Of a stretch of 29,766 bases of DNA, positions 18,327 to 27,040 are shown in pieces. Under the pieces are notes generated by a model, which was not told the DNA's origin, did not search any database, and saw nothing but the letters and a program-made list of their open reading frames with translations. This DNA is from Desulfobacteraceae bacterium (GTDB lineage Bacteria; Desulfobacterota; DSM-4660; Desulfatiglandales; Desulfatiglandaceae). Both the position numbers and the translations under genes were made by a program. Numbering within the stretch: the first letter of the stretch is position 1; each line of letters begins with the position of its first letter. The stretch lies in the NCBI GenBank assembly GCA_011048855.1, contig DSCZ01000446.1, positions 1-29,766 on the forward strand, given 5' to 3'.

Positions 18327-18355
18327 TTGCATAAATCTGCGTAACGTACTATCTT
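18327..18355 (+). promoter_or_regulatory. possible weak promoter of the GTPase gene
   Basis: TTGCAT (18327-18332) and TATCTT (18350-18355) are 17 bases apart, about 95 bases before the GTPase start. The match is modest. The rest of the gap between cspA and this gene (18086-18448) holds the cspA leader and promoter and nothing else I can identify. Confidence 0.35.
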
Positions 18356-18448
18356 ATTTAATTGATGCGGGCGCTGGAATGCCTTGCAGTCACCAACAAA
18401 ACTTCCCGGTCTGAATTCCACCGAGCTCCTATCCTCGAGGAGGCAGCC

Positions 18449-19906
18449 ATGACAACGGATATCCGTAGCAGACAACGGCTCAAAAGCCTTGAACGACATT
18501 TAAAAAAGGAAAACCCCATTCTTCTTGAAGTGGTTAAGATCTTCAAAGAACTCGACCGTTTCGCGAAACGTACAGGTTATCTCGGGAAAGACGAATCTTT
18601 CGCGTTCAGGGTGCCATGGTGGCCTTTGATCTCCATCCTGGGGGTATATTCATCCGGAAAGTCGACATTCGTCAACCATTTCCTCGACTATCCACTGCAG
18701 GCAACCGGCAATCAGGCCGTGGACGACCGGTTCACGGTCATCTGTTACACCGATGAAAATTCGGTCCGCGTGCTGCCGGGCCTGGCCCTTGACGGGGACC
18801 CAAGATTTCCCCTTTACCGCATAAGTGAAGCGATCGAAGACGTAGCGCCGGGTGAAGGCTCCAGGGTGGATGCCTATCTTCAGTTGAAAGCCTGCCCGAG
18901 TCAAAAATTGAGGGGGAAAATTTTGATCGACTCGCCGGGGTTCGACGCCGATGCCCAACGGACCTCGACATTAAGAATCACAGACAACATCATAGATCTT
19001 TCGGACCTTGTGCTCGTTTTTTTCGACGCCCGCCACCCGGAAGCCGGATCAATGCAGAACACGCTGGAACACCTGGTAAAAGGCACTATATTTCGCAAAG
19101 ATTCCAATAAATTCATGTATATACTGAATCAAATAGACGCCACGGCCCATGATGACAATCCGGAAGAAGTCGTAGCCGCCTGGCACAGGTCCCTCGCCCA
19201 GTATGGGCTTACCGCCGGGAAAACCTATACAATTTTCAGCCCCTCTCATCCGTTTCCGGCTGAACACGAAATCCTCAAAGAACGCTTCGAACGAAAGAGA
19301 GATTCGGATCTGGACGAAATACACGCCCGGATAGAACAGGTGGGGGTCGAACGCTCTTACCGGATAGTGGGAATGCTCGAACAGACGGCCCGGATGCTCA
19401 GAGACGAAGCGGTCCCCAAGATATCCCGGTTCATCGCAGCATGGCGCAGGCTGGTATTGATCGTCGAAGGAGCAGCTGCAGGCCTCCTGGTAATTGTTTT
19501 CGCACTTCTGATGTTTCGGGATGCCCCTGGTTGGCTTCGCGGCGTCTTCCCTTCCCTGGGTGCGATCTTCGAACGGCCCGAGGTATCGCTTCCTGTTGCA
19601 GGGGTCCTGCTTATTTTGGCGGGTTACATCCATTTCAGTCTGCGTAGATGGGCGGCTAACCGCATATCCGCGAAAATGACCGCCGCGATTTCCGAGCCAG
19701 GGCTTCGCAGCCGTTATCAAAGAGCATTCAGAACAAACAGCAGGTGGTGGAGAAGTCTTTTTAACCGGCGGCCTTCGGGGTGGGGGAAAAAGGCACTGAC
19801 CCGCATCGCCGAGGTGGAAGACGACGCCAAACGCCTGATACAAATCCTGAACGACGCCTACACCAACCCGTCCGGAGAAACCGAAGAAAGCCCGGCAAAT
19901 GATTAG
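18449..19906 (+). CDS. membrane-associated dynamin-like GTPase
   Basis: The 485-aa protein starts at the ATG at 18449 behind a strong GAGGAGG site; an upstream TTG at 18362 in the same frame lacks such a site. The GTPase domain (about residues 60-290) has G1 GVYSSGKST, G3 DSPGFD and G4 NQID (N-Q-I-D instead of N-K-x-D). After a helical stretch come two predicted membrane helices (about 334-356 and 378-398) and a basic C-terminal tail of about 85 residues. This resembles bacterial dynamin-like or EHD-like GTPases acting on membranes, but the subgroup and role are unknown. It ends nine bases from the convergent radical-SAM gene. Confidence 0.8.
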   Translation: MTTDIRSRQRLKSLERHLKKENPILLEVVKIFKELDRFAKRTGYLGKDESFAFRVPWWPLISILGVYSSGKSTFVNHFLDYPLQATGNQAVDDRFTVICYTDENSVRVLPGLALDGDPRFPLYRISEAIEDVAPGEGSRVDAYLQLKACPSQKLRGKILIDSPGFDADAQRTSTLRITDNIIDLSDLVLVFFDARHPEAGSMQNTLEHLVKGTIFRKDSNKFMYILNQIDATAHDDNPEEVVAAWHRSLAQYGLTAGKTYTIFSPSHPFPAEHEILKERFERKRDSDLDEIHARIEQVGVERSYRIVGMLEQTARMLRDEAVPKISRFIAAWRRLVLIVEGAAAGLLVIVFALLMFRDAPGWLRGVFPSLGAIFERPEVSLPVAGVLLILAGYIHFSLRRWAANRISAKMTAAISEPGLRSRYQRAFRTNSRWWRSLFNRRPSGWGKKALTRIAEVEDDAKRLIQILNDAYTNPSGETEESPAND

Positions 19907-19915
19907 GATTCAATG

Positions 19916-21385
19916 TCAAGTGGACTCTGAAACCCTCCTGAAGTGATGGCCGTAGATAGCCAGGGTCACCGCGGTTGAAAAATGCTTCGGACGGTGAAGC
20001 AGCGTCCACAACAACAGGTTCCAGTACTGGAATCGTTCCTTTCCCAGTATCCCGAGCCGCAGTCCGGATCGGAAAAAAGCCAGAAGCCGCTGCGTTTCCA
20101 GGCTGATTTTGGCTTTGGGGCATTCGTATTCCGTAAGAAACGTCTTGATGCGGCGATAGTAGTTCCCGGGCGCATAAATGCTGGACAGGATCGTATGGTA
20201 ACCCTCCTCGAGAGTATTCATGCCCATCAATGGTATGATGTTGGTGCTTTCATCGTTGTTCCCGGACATTGTGCCAAGCAGCCTGCATTCCTGTTTCAGG
20301 CGTTCATAAAGCCTCGTACCCGGGGGTGCCTGGAGCAGGCCCACCATCGCGGTAACAATGCCGCTTTTCTGGATGAATTCGATTTGTTTCTGGAATATGG
20401 AAGGCGTATCATTGTCGAACCCGACAATGAACCCCCCCTGCACCTGGAGGCCGCATCGCTGCATACATTTTACGCTGTCCAGCAGATCCCGGTTCGTATT
20501 CTGCTTTTTGTTGCATTCCGCAAGGCTGCCCTCATCGGGTGTTTCGATTCCGACAAAAACGGCGTCGAAACCGGCCTCAACCATCATTTCCATGAGATGG
20601 CGGTCGTCGGCCAGGTTGATCGACGCCTCCGTGTTGAAAGGCACACCTTTCTTTCCCTTCCTCCACTCGACTAATTCAGGCAGCAGGCTGGTAGTCAAAT
20701 AATGCCGGTTTCCGATGAAATTATCATCCACGAAAAACACCTGGCCGCGCCATCCAAGAGAATATATTATATCAAGTTCACGTACGATCTGATCGGCTTT
20801 CTTTATTCTGGTGCGCCTCCCGAACAAAGCGGTGACGTTGCAAAAATCGCAGTCGAACGGACAGCCCCTGGAAAATTGCACGCTCATGGCGGCGTAGCGT
20901 TTCATGTCGACCAGTTCCCACAGAGGAGGCGGCGTCAACGTCATGTCCGCAAACTCCTCCGTTTGATAAAGTCTGCCCGGGCAGTCGTTTTCAAGGTCGC
21001 TGATAAAACGGGGAAGCGTAAGCTCAGCCTCATTCAGCACAAAATGATCCACATCAGGGAACCGTTCGTATTCGCTGGTGAACAGGGGCCCCCCGGCTAC
21101 AACCTTGACCCCCGCCTTTCGGCATCTGGAAATTACTGCGGAGGCCGACTCGCTCTGAACAAACATCCCGCTGATAAATACAATGTCGGCCCATGCGAGA
21201 TCGCTCTCCTTGAGAGCACTCACATTCAAATCCACCAGTCGTTTTTCCCATTGAACCGGAAGCATGGCCGCCACGGTAAGAAGACCAAGGGGAGGATAGG
21301 CCGCCTTCTTGCCGACAAAAGACAAGGCATGTTTGAAGCTCCAGAAAGTTGCCGGAAATTCGGGATGGACAAGTAAAGCTTTCAT
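19916..21385 (-). CDS. B12-binding radical SAM protein, HpnP-like (DUF4070 type)
   Basis: This 489-aa protein belongs to the class B radical-SAM methylase-like group. An N-terminal cobalamin-binding domain (about residues 1-140; KHALSFVGKKAAYPPLGLLTVAAMLP) is followed by a radical-SAM domain with the cluster motif CxxxCxxC at Cys 175, 179 and 182 (SRGCPFDCDFC), then a C-terminal DUF4070-like part. The start at 21385 is set by GGAGG five bases upstream. Its opening and core strongly recall hopanoid C-2 methylase HpnP, but many paralogues share this form and no hopanoid gene is visible. It lies 14 bases after an MFS gene and is probably co-transcribed with it. Confidence 0.85.
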   Translation of the reverse strand: MKALLVHPEFPATFWSFKHALSFVGKKAAYPPLGLLTVAAMLPVQWEKRLVDLNVSALKESDLAWADIVFISGMFVQSESASAVISRCRKAGVKVVAGGPLFTSEYERFPDVDHFVLNEAELTLPRFISDLENDCPGRLYQTEEFADMTLTPPPLWELVDMKRYAAMSVQFSRGCPFDCDFCNVTALFGRRTRIKKADQIVRELDIIYSLGWRGQVFFVDDNFIGNRHYLTTSLLPELVEWRKGKKGVPFNTEASINLADDRHLMEMMVEAGFDAVFVGIETPDEGSLAECNKKQNTNRDLLDSVKCMQRCGLQVQGGFIVGFDNDTPSIFQKQIEFIQKSGIVTAMVGLLQAPPGTRLYERLKQECRLLGTMSGNNDESTNIIPLMGMNTLEEGYHTILSSIYAPGNYYRRIKTFLTEYECPKAKISLETQRLLAFFRSGLRLGILGKERFQYWNLLLWTLLHRPKHFSTAVTLAIYGHHFRRVSEST

Positions 21386-21399
21386 AATATCCTCCGAGC

Positions 21400-22728
21400 T
21401 CAAAGTTTTCTCAAACACCCGGCAGCGGCCAGTCCGCGCTTTTCATCCACGGCGGTGTTGGTCAACAGGGCGATCGCGAAAAAAACGAGGCAGAGAAGAA
21501 CCGCCGCCTTCAATCCCACCTTCATCTGCAGGATACCGAGGCCCAGAATTCCAAAAACAGCGGCCAACTTGATCGTCATGCCCCAGAACCCGAAAAACTC
21601 GGCATGCCGGCCTTTAGGGGTCAACAGGCCGACCATGGCCCGCGCCGAAGACTGAGTGGCGCCCAGCCCCGTTCCCGCGGAACAGCCTACCGCGAGAAAA
21701 ACATACTGAGGGTGCACCGGCGTCGAAAAAACAGCTCCGGCCACCCTCGCCACACCCGGCGTAAAATATATAAGCAGGACGGAAAAAATCCATAGAACCA
21801 GTGTAATGGCAAACGTTCGTTTGGCACCGATCCGATCCTGGATGTTGCCGAAAAAAAGCGCACCGGCCGCGGCGGTCACCTGGGTCAGAATGAACATGGT
21901 CATCTGGACCCCTGCACTCCACCTGATGACCTGGTCCCCAAAGATGAACGTGAAGCTTATTACAATATAAAGGCCGGCCATCGAGAAGAACAACGCCAGC
22001 AAAAAAACCGCCAGGTCCCTGAAACGCTTCACAGCGCCGATCGTCTCGGCCAGGCGTTGGAATCCTATTTTTACATATTCCGGGATTTTTTTCGACCTTA
22101 CCGATATCTTTCTTTCTTTCAACCATAAAAAAGTCGGCAGGGCACCCACCAAAAAGAACCCGGCGGCAAGCGGGCCCACCAACCTGAGGCTCTGGAAATT
22201 CTGCACGCTTATCCCACCAAGCCCCAGAAGCACGACCCCTGTCGAACAAAGCCCACCTGCGTAACCAAGCGCCCATCCGAACCCGGATATGCGCCCCAAC
22301 CTGTCCGGAGGCCCGAGTTCCGGCAAAAAACCCGCAATGAAAGCTTCGCCGATTGAATATGAAAAATTGGATATTACAATTAAAACCATAGCAGGAAACA
22401 CCATTCCAGACAAAATAAAATAAAAGCAAGCCGTCGTTATTACTGTAAGCACGTAACTCGCAAAAAGAAACTTCTTTTTGGCTGCCGAATAATCCATCAC
22501 CGCGCCGCAGAACGGTGCCACAGCCGCGCTTAACAAATAACTGACGCAGAGCGATACACTCCACAATAGATTACCCAGCCTGAAATCAGGACCGTCACCG
22601 ACGATCACCCTGGTAAAGACCACGCCGAAAACAACCGTTATAATAAGAGTCGTGTAGGCCTGGTTGGCAAAATCAAACATAGCCCAACCGACTATTTCTC
22701 TATTATAAACGACTTTGTCTTTGAACAT
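21400..22728 (-). CDS. MFS transporter, UMF1/Atg22-like family
   Basis: The 442-aa membrane protein is predicted to have 12 helices. The start, NREIVGWAMFDFANQAYTTLIITVVFGVVF, carries the W-x-x-x-D-x-A-x-x-x-[YF] pattern of UMF1/Atg22-type MFS proteins. Substrates of bacterial members are largely unknown. It is the first gene of a two-gene unit with the HpnP-like radical-SAM protein, suggesting export or uptake linked to that enzyme's product; this is inference. Confidence 0.87.
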   Translation of the reverse strand: MFKDKVVYNREIVGWAMFDFANQAYTTLIITVVFGVVFTRVIVGDGPDFRLGNLLWSVSLCVSYLLSAAVAPFCGAVMDYSAAKKKFLFASYVLTVITTACFYFILSGMVFPAMVLIVISNFSYSIGEAFIAGFLPELGPPDRLGRISGFGWALGYAGGLCSTGVVLLGLGGISVQNFQSLRLVGPLAAGFFLVGALPTFLWLKERKISVRSKKIPEYVKIGFQRLAETIGAVKRFRDLAVFLLALFFSMAGLYIVISFTFIFGDQVIRWSAGVQMTMFILTQVTAAAGALFFGNIQDRIGAKRTFAITLVLWIFSVLLIYFTPGVARVAGAVFSTPVHPQYVFLAVGCSAGTGLGATQSSARAMVGLLTPKGRHAEFFGFWGMTIKLAAVFGILGLGILQMKVGLKAAVLLCLVFFAIALLTNTAVDEKRGLAAAGCLRKL

Positions 22729-22757
22729 AGTAGTTCTTTCAAATAAAATTATGTTTT

Positions 22758-22787
22758 ATACTAAAACATATCAGTTTTTTCCGTCAA
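22758..22787 (-). promoter_or_regulatory. promoter of the MFS/radical-SAM unit
   Basis: On the minus strand TTGACG (complement of 22782-22787) is followed after 18 bases by TAGTAT (complement of 22758-22763). Transcription would begin about 25 bases before the MFS start codon. It faces away from the TRAP promoter in the same 315-base gap. Confidence 0.5.
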
Positions 22788-22825
22788 CTTAAAATACCAC
22801 GGTTGAATACCATACCTGTCCATCC

Positions 22826-22864
22826 GCCCTTTCTCTTGACATGAAAGGGCAAAATGCCTATACT
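22826..22864 (+). promoter_or_regulatory. promoter with overlapping palindrome for the TAXI-TRAP transporter
   Basis: TTGACA (22836-22841) and TATACT (22859-22864) are separated by exactly 17 bases, a near-consensus promoter. A perfect 8-base inverted repeat, GCCCTTTC (22826-22833) and GAAAGGGC (22843-22850), brackets the -35 box, the expected place for a repressor operator. The leader to the start codon is about 170 bases. No regulator gene is adjacent. Confidence 0.7.
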
Positions 22865-23043
22865 TTCGAGAAATCGGCAACCGGTTTCGTATTCGAAAAC
22901 CGAAACTTAACGCCGGGTCCCGTGAATCAAGGATGGGTTTACATGTCCCGGCTTCTCCATCGTGTTATTGCCGTTCATCATTCAGCAGTACATGCAAGGC
23001 TCGAAGCATATAACGCCAACCCAAATCCAAAGGAGGGAAATTC

Positions 23044-24003
23044 ATGCAATGGAGAAAACTTTTCATCGTAGCCGCAGTGGCAATGGGTCTGCTGGTATCC
23101 GCACCGCACGCCATCGCAAAAACTGATGTGCTTTTCGGCGGAGCATCCATCGTGGGAGTTTATTATCAGGTGGCCCTTCAAATCAGCAACCTGATGAATA
23201 AAAAAATGGGCGACACATACAACTTCATCGGAAGGCCCACAGGGGGGTCGGTATTTAATATCAACGCAATGATCAGGGAGACCTTCGATTTCGGCGTCGC
23301 TCAGTCTGACCGAAACTTTCAAGCATTTAACGGGCACGCCGACTGGGAAGGCAAAGCGGTGAAAAACCTCCGCAGCGTTTTCAGCATGCACCCGGAAACC
23401 GTGATGCTCGTAACCCGCAAGGACACCGGCATCAAGAAAGTCGAAGATATCAAGGGAAAGCGCGTGAATATCGGAAACCCCGGCTCCGGCCAGCGCTTCA
23501 ATGCCGAGGAAGTACTCAAGATCTACGGCATTGATAAAGACAAAGACATCAACGCCGAAGGCCTGCAGCAGCATGAAGCCTCGAGGGCACTCGTCGACCG
23601 CAAGATAGACGCCTTCTTCTACACTGTCGGAAACCCGAGCGCCGCGATCGAAGAGCCGGCCCAGTCTGTGGACATCGTCATGCCCCCCCTTGATCACCCC
23701 CAGATAAAATGCCTCGCCGAAGACAAACCCTATTACATCTACACGAAAATTCCCGCCGGCACCTACAAAGGTGTGGACTATGACGTTCCCACCTATGCGG
23801 TCACCGCAACGGTGATTTCTCACGAAAAAGTCTCTGAAAAAATAGTCTATGACATGGTGAAAACCGTATTTGAAAACCTGGACGAACTCAGAGCCTCGCA
23901 TGCGGCTTTCCGGCACCTTGACCCCAAGAAAATGCTGGAAGGATGTTCGGCTCCTTTCCATCCGGGGGCTGTCAGATATTATAAGGAAAAAGGCTGGATG
24001 TAA
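23044..24003 (+). CDS. TAXI-family TRAP transporter solute-binding protein
   Basis: The 319-aa periplasmic receptor has a Sec signal peptide (cut after AIA, residue 25). It shows TAXI-type features: FGGASIVGVYYQVALQISN directly after the signal, GRPTGGSVFNINAM, GVAQSDRNFQAF, and KGKRVNIGNPGSGQRFNAEE. TAXI proteins bring organic acids or amino acids to a fused TRAP permease driven by an ion gradient. AAAGGAGGG sits before the ATG. The permease gene follows after a terminator hairpin. Confidence 0.94.
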   Translation: MQWRKLFIVAAVAMGLLVSAPHAIAKTDVLFGGASIVGVYYQVALQISNLMNKKMGDTYNFIGRPTGGSVFNINAMIRETFDFGVAQSDRNFQAFNGHADWEGKAVKNLRSVFSMHPETVMLVTRKDTGIKKVEDIKGKRVNIGNPGSGQRFNAEEVLKIYGIDKDKDINAEGLQQHEASRALVDRKIDAFFYTVGNPSAAIEEPAQSVDIVMPPLDHPQIKCLAEDKPYYIYTKIPAGTYKGVDYDVPTYAVTATVISHEKVSEKIVYDMVKTVFENLDELRASHAAFRHLDPKKMLEGCSAPFHPGAVRYYKEKGWM

Positions 24004-24014
24004 TCCATGATGGT

Positions 24015-24042
24015 GAAGGGGCCGGAAGGCCCCTTCATTTTT
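24015..24042 (+). terminator. terminator/attenuator between TRAP binding-protein and permease genes
   Basis: A perfect 9-bp stem, GAAGGGGCC (24015-24023) with GGCCCCTTC (24028-24036), has a GGAA tetraloop and is followed by ATTTTT. It lies 11 bases after the binding-protein stop. It should reduce permease expression relative to the receptor. Confidence 0.85.
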
Positions 24043-24158
24043 CCGCCATAAAACCACCACAACCGGCTTCCGTTCTGTTTTGAACGCCTTTTGCCGGTTG
24101 GTTCCGTTTTAAATTGTGCTCCGGCCCGCCGGTTGCTTCGTTTCCTGGAAAAACGCCA

Positions 24159-26372
24159 ATGAGCCAAACAGTTCAAAACTCTCCCAAAGACGATCCAAAC
24201 CAATCAGTTCATTCAACTGCCAAAGCTGTCGAGGCCATTGTAGACAAGGCCGAATCGGGAGGGAGGAAGCCCGACAGCCGTTTTGCACAGGTCGCTATAC
24301 CCATCCTGTGCATGGCATGGTCTTTCTACCAGATTGGAATCGCCTACAAACCGATTGATTCCCATGTGGCACGGGCCTGGCATCTGGCTTTTGCTCTTTT
24401 CCTGGCGTTTTTGCTTTTCCCGTCCCACGACCAGCACAACCCCCCATTCTGGGTCAGATGGTTTAAATATATTTTTCCATTCATCGGCAAATACTCGATC
24501 GTCCGGCGAATTCCGGTCCTGGACATATTGCTCGCAGCAGCGGCCGCTTGTGCGGCGCTTTTCATCTGGTGGGATTTTGACAAACTGGTCTGGCGGCAGG
24601 GAATACCCAGTACTTCGGATATAATCCTGGGCTCCATTCTTATCGTACTTTTGCTTGAAGGGGCCAGGCGGTCTCTCGGCCCCGCACTCGCGATCCTCGC
24701 AACGCTTTTTTTGCTTTACACGATAGTCGGACCTCACCTGCCCGAAATATTAAGACACAGAGGCGTCCCCCTGGACTTCATCATCAGCGATATGTATCTT
24801 ACAACAACCGGTATATTCGGGGTTCCTCTGGGGGTTTCAACCGATTTCGTTTTCCTCTTCGTGCTTTTCGGGGCTTTGCTGGATAAAGCCGGGGGGGGGA
24901 AATACTTCATCGATATCGCGTTTTCCGCACTCGGAACCTTCCGCGGCGGACCAGCCAAGGCCTCTGTTATGGCCTCGGGCCTCACCGGCCTGGTTTCCGG
25001 TTCATCCATTGCCAACACAGTCACCACCGGCACTTTCACCATACCGTTAATGAAAAAAGTCGGCCTGCCGGGCTACAAAGCCGCGGCCGTGGAAGTTGCC
25101 GCGTCGACAAATGGTCAGCTCATGCCTCCGATTATGGGAGCGGCGGCGTTTATCATGGCAGAGATCCTGGGCATTCCCTACCTTGATGTCGTGCGTGCGG
25201 CGCTCCTTCCAGCTCTTATTTCCTATTTCGCGTTGTTTTATGTTGTTCACATTGAAGCGTTAAAACTAGGCCTCAAGGCCTTAAACCGAGATGAACTGCC
25301 TCCATTTTTCAGAACATTTATTCGAGGCAGCCATTTTCTCATCCCTCTCGGCGTTTTGATCGTCTATCTTGTCATCATGCGCCGGAGCCCGATCACCTCA
25401 GCGCTGCTGGCAATAGAATCTTTGGTGGTTATCATGCTTATCCAGCGGCCCGTCATCGTGTTCCTGAAAGCGGGAGTTGATGGAAAGGCAGGCACACTGG
25501 ATCCTTCGTTCAACCTTAAAAAATCTCTTCTTAAAGCATTTTTGGCAGGTTTTGACGAAGTAAAAAACGGGCTTATCCAGGGCGCAAGAAACATGGTTTC
25601 GGTAGGGGTCGCCACCGCTACAGCGGGGATCATCGTCGGAGTCGTCACAATAACAGGGTTGGTGGGCCGTTTCATTATCCTGGTAGACACTATATCGATG
25701 GGCAACGTAATTCTTATGCTCATCTTCACCGCGATGACAAGCCTGCTGCTCGGGATGGGTATGCCGACAACCGCCAACTACATAATCATGGCCACTCTAA
25801 CCGCTCCGGTGATCATACAGCTGGGATCGGATGCCGGGCTTGTCTTTCCGCTGATCGCAGCACACCTGTTCGTTTTCTATTTTGGAATCCTTGCCGACGA
25901 CACCCCACCGGTTGGCCTGGCCGCTTACGCCGGGGCCGCAATCGCCCGCTCGGATCCCATCAAGACAGGCATTCAGGGCTTCACCTACGATTTAAGGACC
26001 GCGATACTCCCTTTCATCTTTCTTTTCAACACCGAATTGCTTATGATAAAAGGAGTCACTGAAGCGGGCAATCCTATATGGATCAACGACCCGATCATAA
26101 TAGGCTGGACCTTTTTCTCAGGCCTGATAGCGATGTTCGCTTTTGCTTCATTCCTGATGGGCCACCTTGTTACCCGCTTGAACCTGGCGGAGCGGCTTCT
26201 CCTTGTCGCGGTCGCTGCATCCACTTTCAAAGCCTCGACAATAGAAGCTTATGTCCCGCTGGGGCCTACGACCATTAAAGCGCTCGGCGTTTCGGTCTAT
26301 TTCGGCCTTTTCATCTTTCAAAAGGTGCGCGTCAAACGCCGGAAAACTCAGAAGCAGCGGACCGAATCATGA
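24159..26372 (+). CDS. TRAP transporter fused permease (4TM small plus 12TM large subunits)
   Basis: From the ATG at 24159 the protein is 737 aa, the size of fused DctQM permeases paired with TAXI receptors. An N-terminal part of about 200 residues with four or five helices is followed by the large DctM-like domain. That domain shows LFGALLDKAGGGKYF, GGPAKASVMASGLTGLVSGSSIANTVTTGTFTIPLMKK, NGQLMPPIMGAAAFIMAE and GMGMPTTANYIIMATL in order. An in-frame TTG at 24114 is less likely. The first 60 residues are polar and variable. A run of nine G (24891-24899) encodes the Gly triplet of AGGGKYF. Confidence 0.93.
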   Translation: MSQTVQNSPKDDPNQSVHSTAKAVEAIVDKAESGGRKPDSRFAQVAIPILCMAWSFYQIGIAYKPIDSHVARAWHLAFALFLAFLLFPSHDQHNPPFWVRWFKYIFPFIGKYSIVRRIPVLDILLAAAAACAALFIWWDFDKLVWRQGIPSTSDIILGSILIVLLLEGARRSLGPALAILATLFLLYTIVGPHLPEILRHRGVPLDFIISDMYLTTTGIFGVPLGVSTDFVFLFVLFGALLDKAGGGKYFIDIAFSALGTFRGGPAKASVMASGLTGLVSGSSIANTVTTGTFTIPLMKKVGLPGYKAAAVEVAASTNGQLMPPIMGAAAFIMAEILGIPYLDVVRAALLPALISYFALFYVVHIEALKLGLKALNRDELPPFFRTFIRGSHFLIPLGVLIVYLVIMRRSPITSALLAIESLVVIMLIQRPVIVFLKAGVDGKAGTLDPSFNLKKSLLKAFLAGFDEVKNGLIQGARNMVSVGVATATAGIIVGVVTITGLVGRFIILVDTISMGNVILMLIFTAMTSLLLGMGMPTTANYIIMATLTAPVIIQLGSDAGLVFPLIAAHLFVFYFGILADDTPPVGLAAYAGAAIARSDPIKTGIQGFTYDLRTAILPFIFLFNTELLMIKGVTEAGNPIWINDPIIIGWTFFSGLIAMFAFASFLMGHLVTRLNLAERLLLVAVAASTFKASTIEAYVPLGPTTIKALGVSVYFGLFIFQKVRVKRRKTQKQRTES

Positions 26373-26505
26373 ACGTCCGGATGTCAGGTTGAAAAAGCTA
26401 TCCTTATAGGGGGAATTCCCGCCCGAGGGAGAATAATTCCAGATTTGCAACCCATCCCTGAGAGGAATCTTCCAGGGTTATTTTGACGTTAAAGGAGATG
26501 GGCGA

Positions 26506-26997
26506 ATGAATGAAAAAAGTTTGTTGAACGGAAAAAAGATCCTGATCGTCGACGATGAGCCGGACGTACTTGAAACGCTGCAGGAATTGCTTTCCATGGG
26601 TGAAATCGAGACCGCCTCTACATTCGACCAGGCAAAAGAATTGATCGAAACAAATAATTATGATTTCGCAATCCTGGATATAATGGGGGTTGACGGATAC
26701 CGTTTACTCGAATTTACAACCGGCAAGGGAATCACCACGGTGATGTTGACAGCCCATGCATTGAGCCCTGATAATGTCGTAAAATCGTACCAGCAGGGTG
26801 CGGCTTCTTATATCCCGAAAGATGAGATGGTTCATATCGTCACTTACCTCGAGGACATAGTCGAGGCTCAGAAGCAGGGCAAGAACCCCTGGTGGAGATG
26901 GTATGACCGTCTCGCAGGTTTTTTCGAAAAAAAATTCGGCATGGAATGGCAGGAAAACAACAGGGAGTTCTGGGAAAAATTCCGTTATCATATATAA
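26506..26997 (+). CDS. single-domain response regulator with an aromatic C-terminal tail
   Basis: The 163-aa protein has a receiver domain (about residues 9-125) with acidic pocket Asp16/Asp17, phospho-acceptor Asp58 (ILDIMG), Thr82 (MLTAHA) and Lys105 (IPKDE), so it should be phosphorylated normally. It has no DNA-binding or enzymatic domain. The last 35 or so residues form a charged, aromatic-rich amphipathic segment (NPWWRWYDRLAGFFEKKFG) that could bind a membrane surface or partner. AAAGGAG is placed well before the ATG. There is no histidine kinase nearby. The 133 bases before it, after the TRAP permease, hold no other feature I can support. Confidence 0.9.
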   Translation: MNEKSLLNGKKILIVDDEPDVLETLQELLSMGEIETASTFDQAKELIETNNYDFAILDIMGVDGYRLLEFTTGKGITTVMLTAHALSPDNVVKSYQQGAASYIPKDEMVHIVTYLEDIVEAQKQGKNPWWRWYDRLAGFFEKKFGMEWQENNREFWEKFRYHI

Positions 26998-27040
26998 TTC
27001 CTGCTTTTCTAATTCAACATGGGGTGACATGCTCTGGACA

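Noticed and set aside
21614..22564. A 316-codon frame within the MFS gene on the same strand
   Set aside because: It is a shifted frame of a clear membrane protein; it shows no helices or motifs.
22978..24060. A 360-codon open frame opposite the TAXI binding-protein gene
   Set aside because: The plus-strand gene has a signal peptide, family motifs, promoter and ribosome site; the antisense frame has none of these.
26400..26500. Possible terminator or regulatory hairpins between the TRAP permease and the response regulator
   Set aside because: Only short imperfect pairings (such as CCCTG/CAGGG) with no T run are visible; not enough to support a feature.
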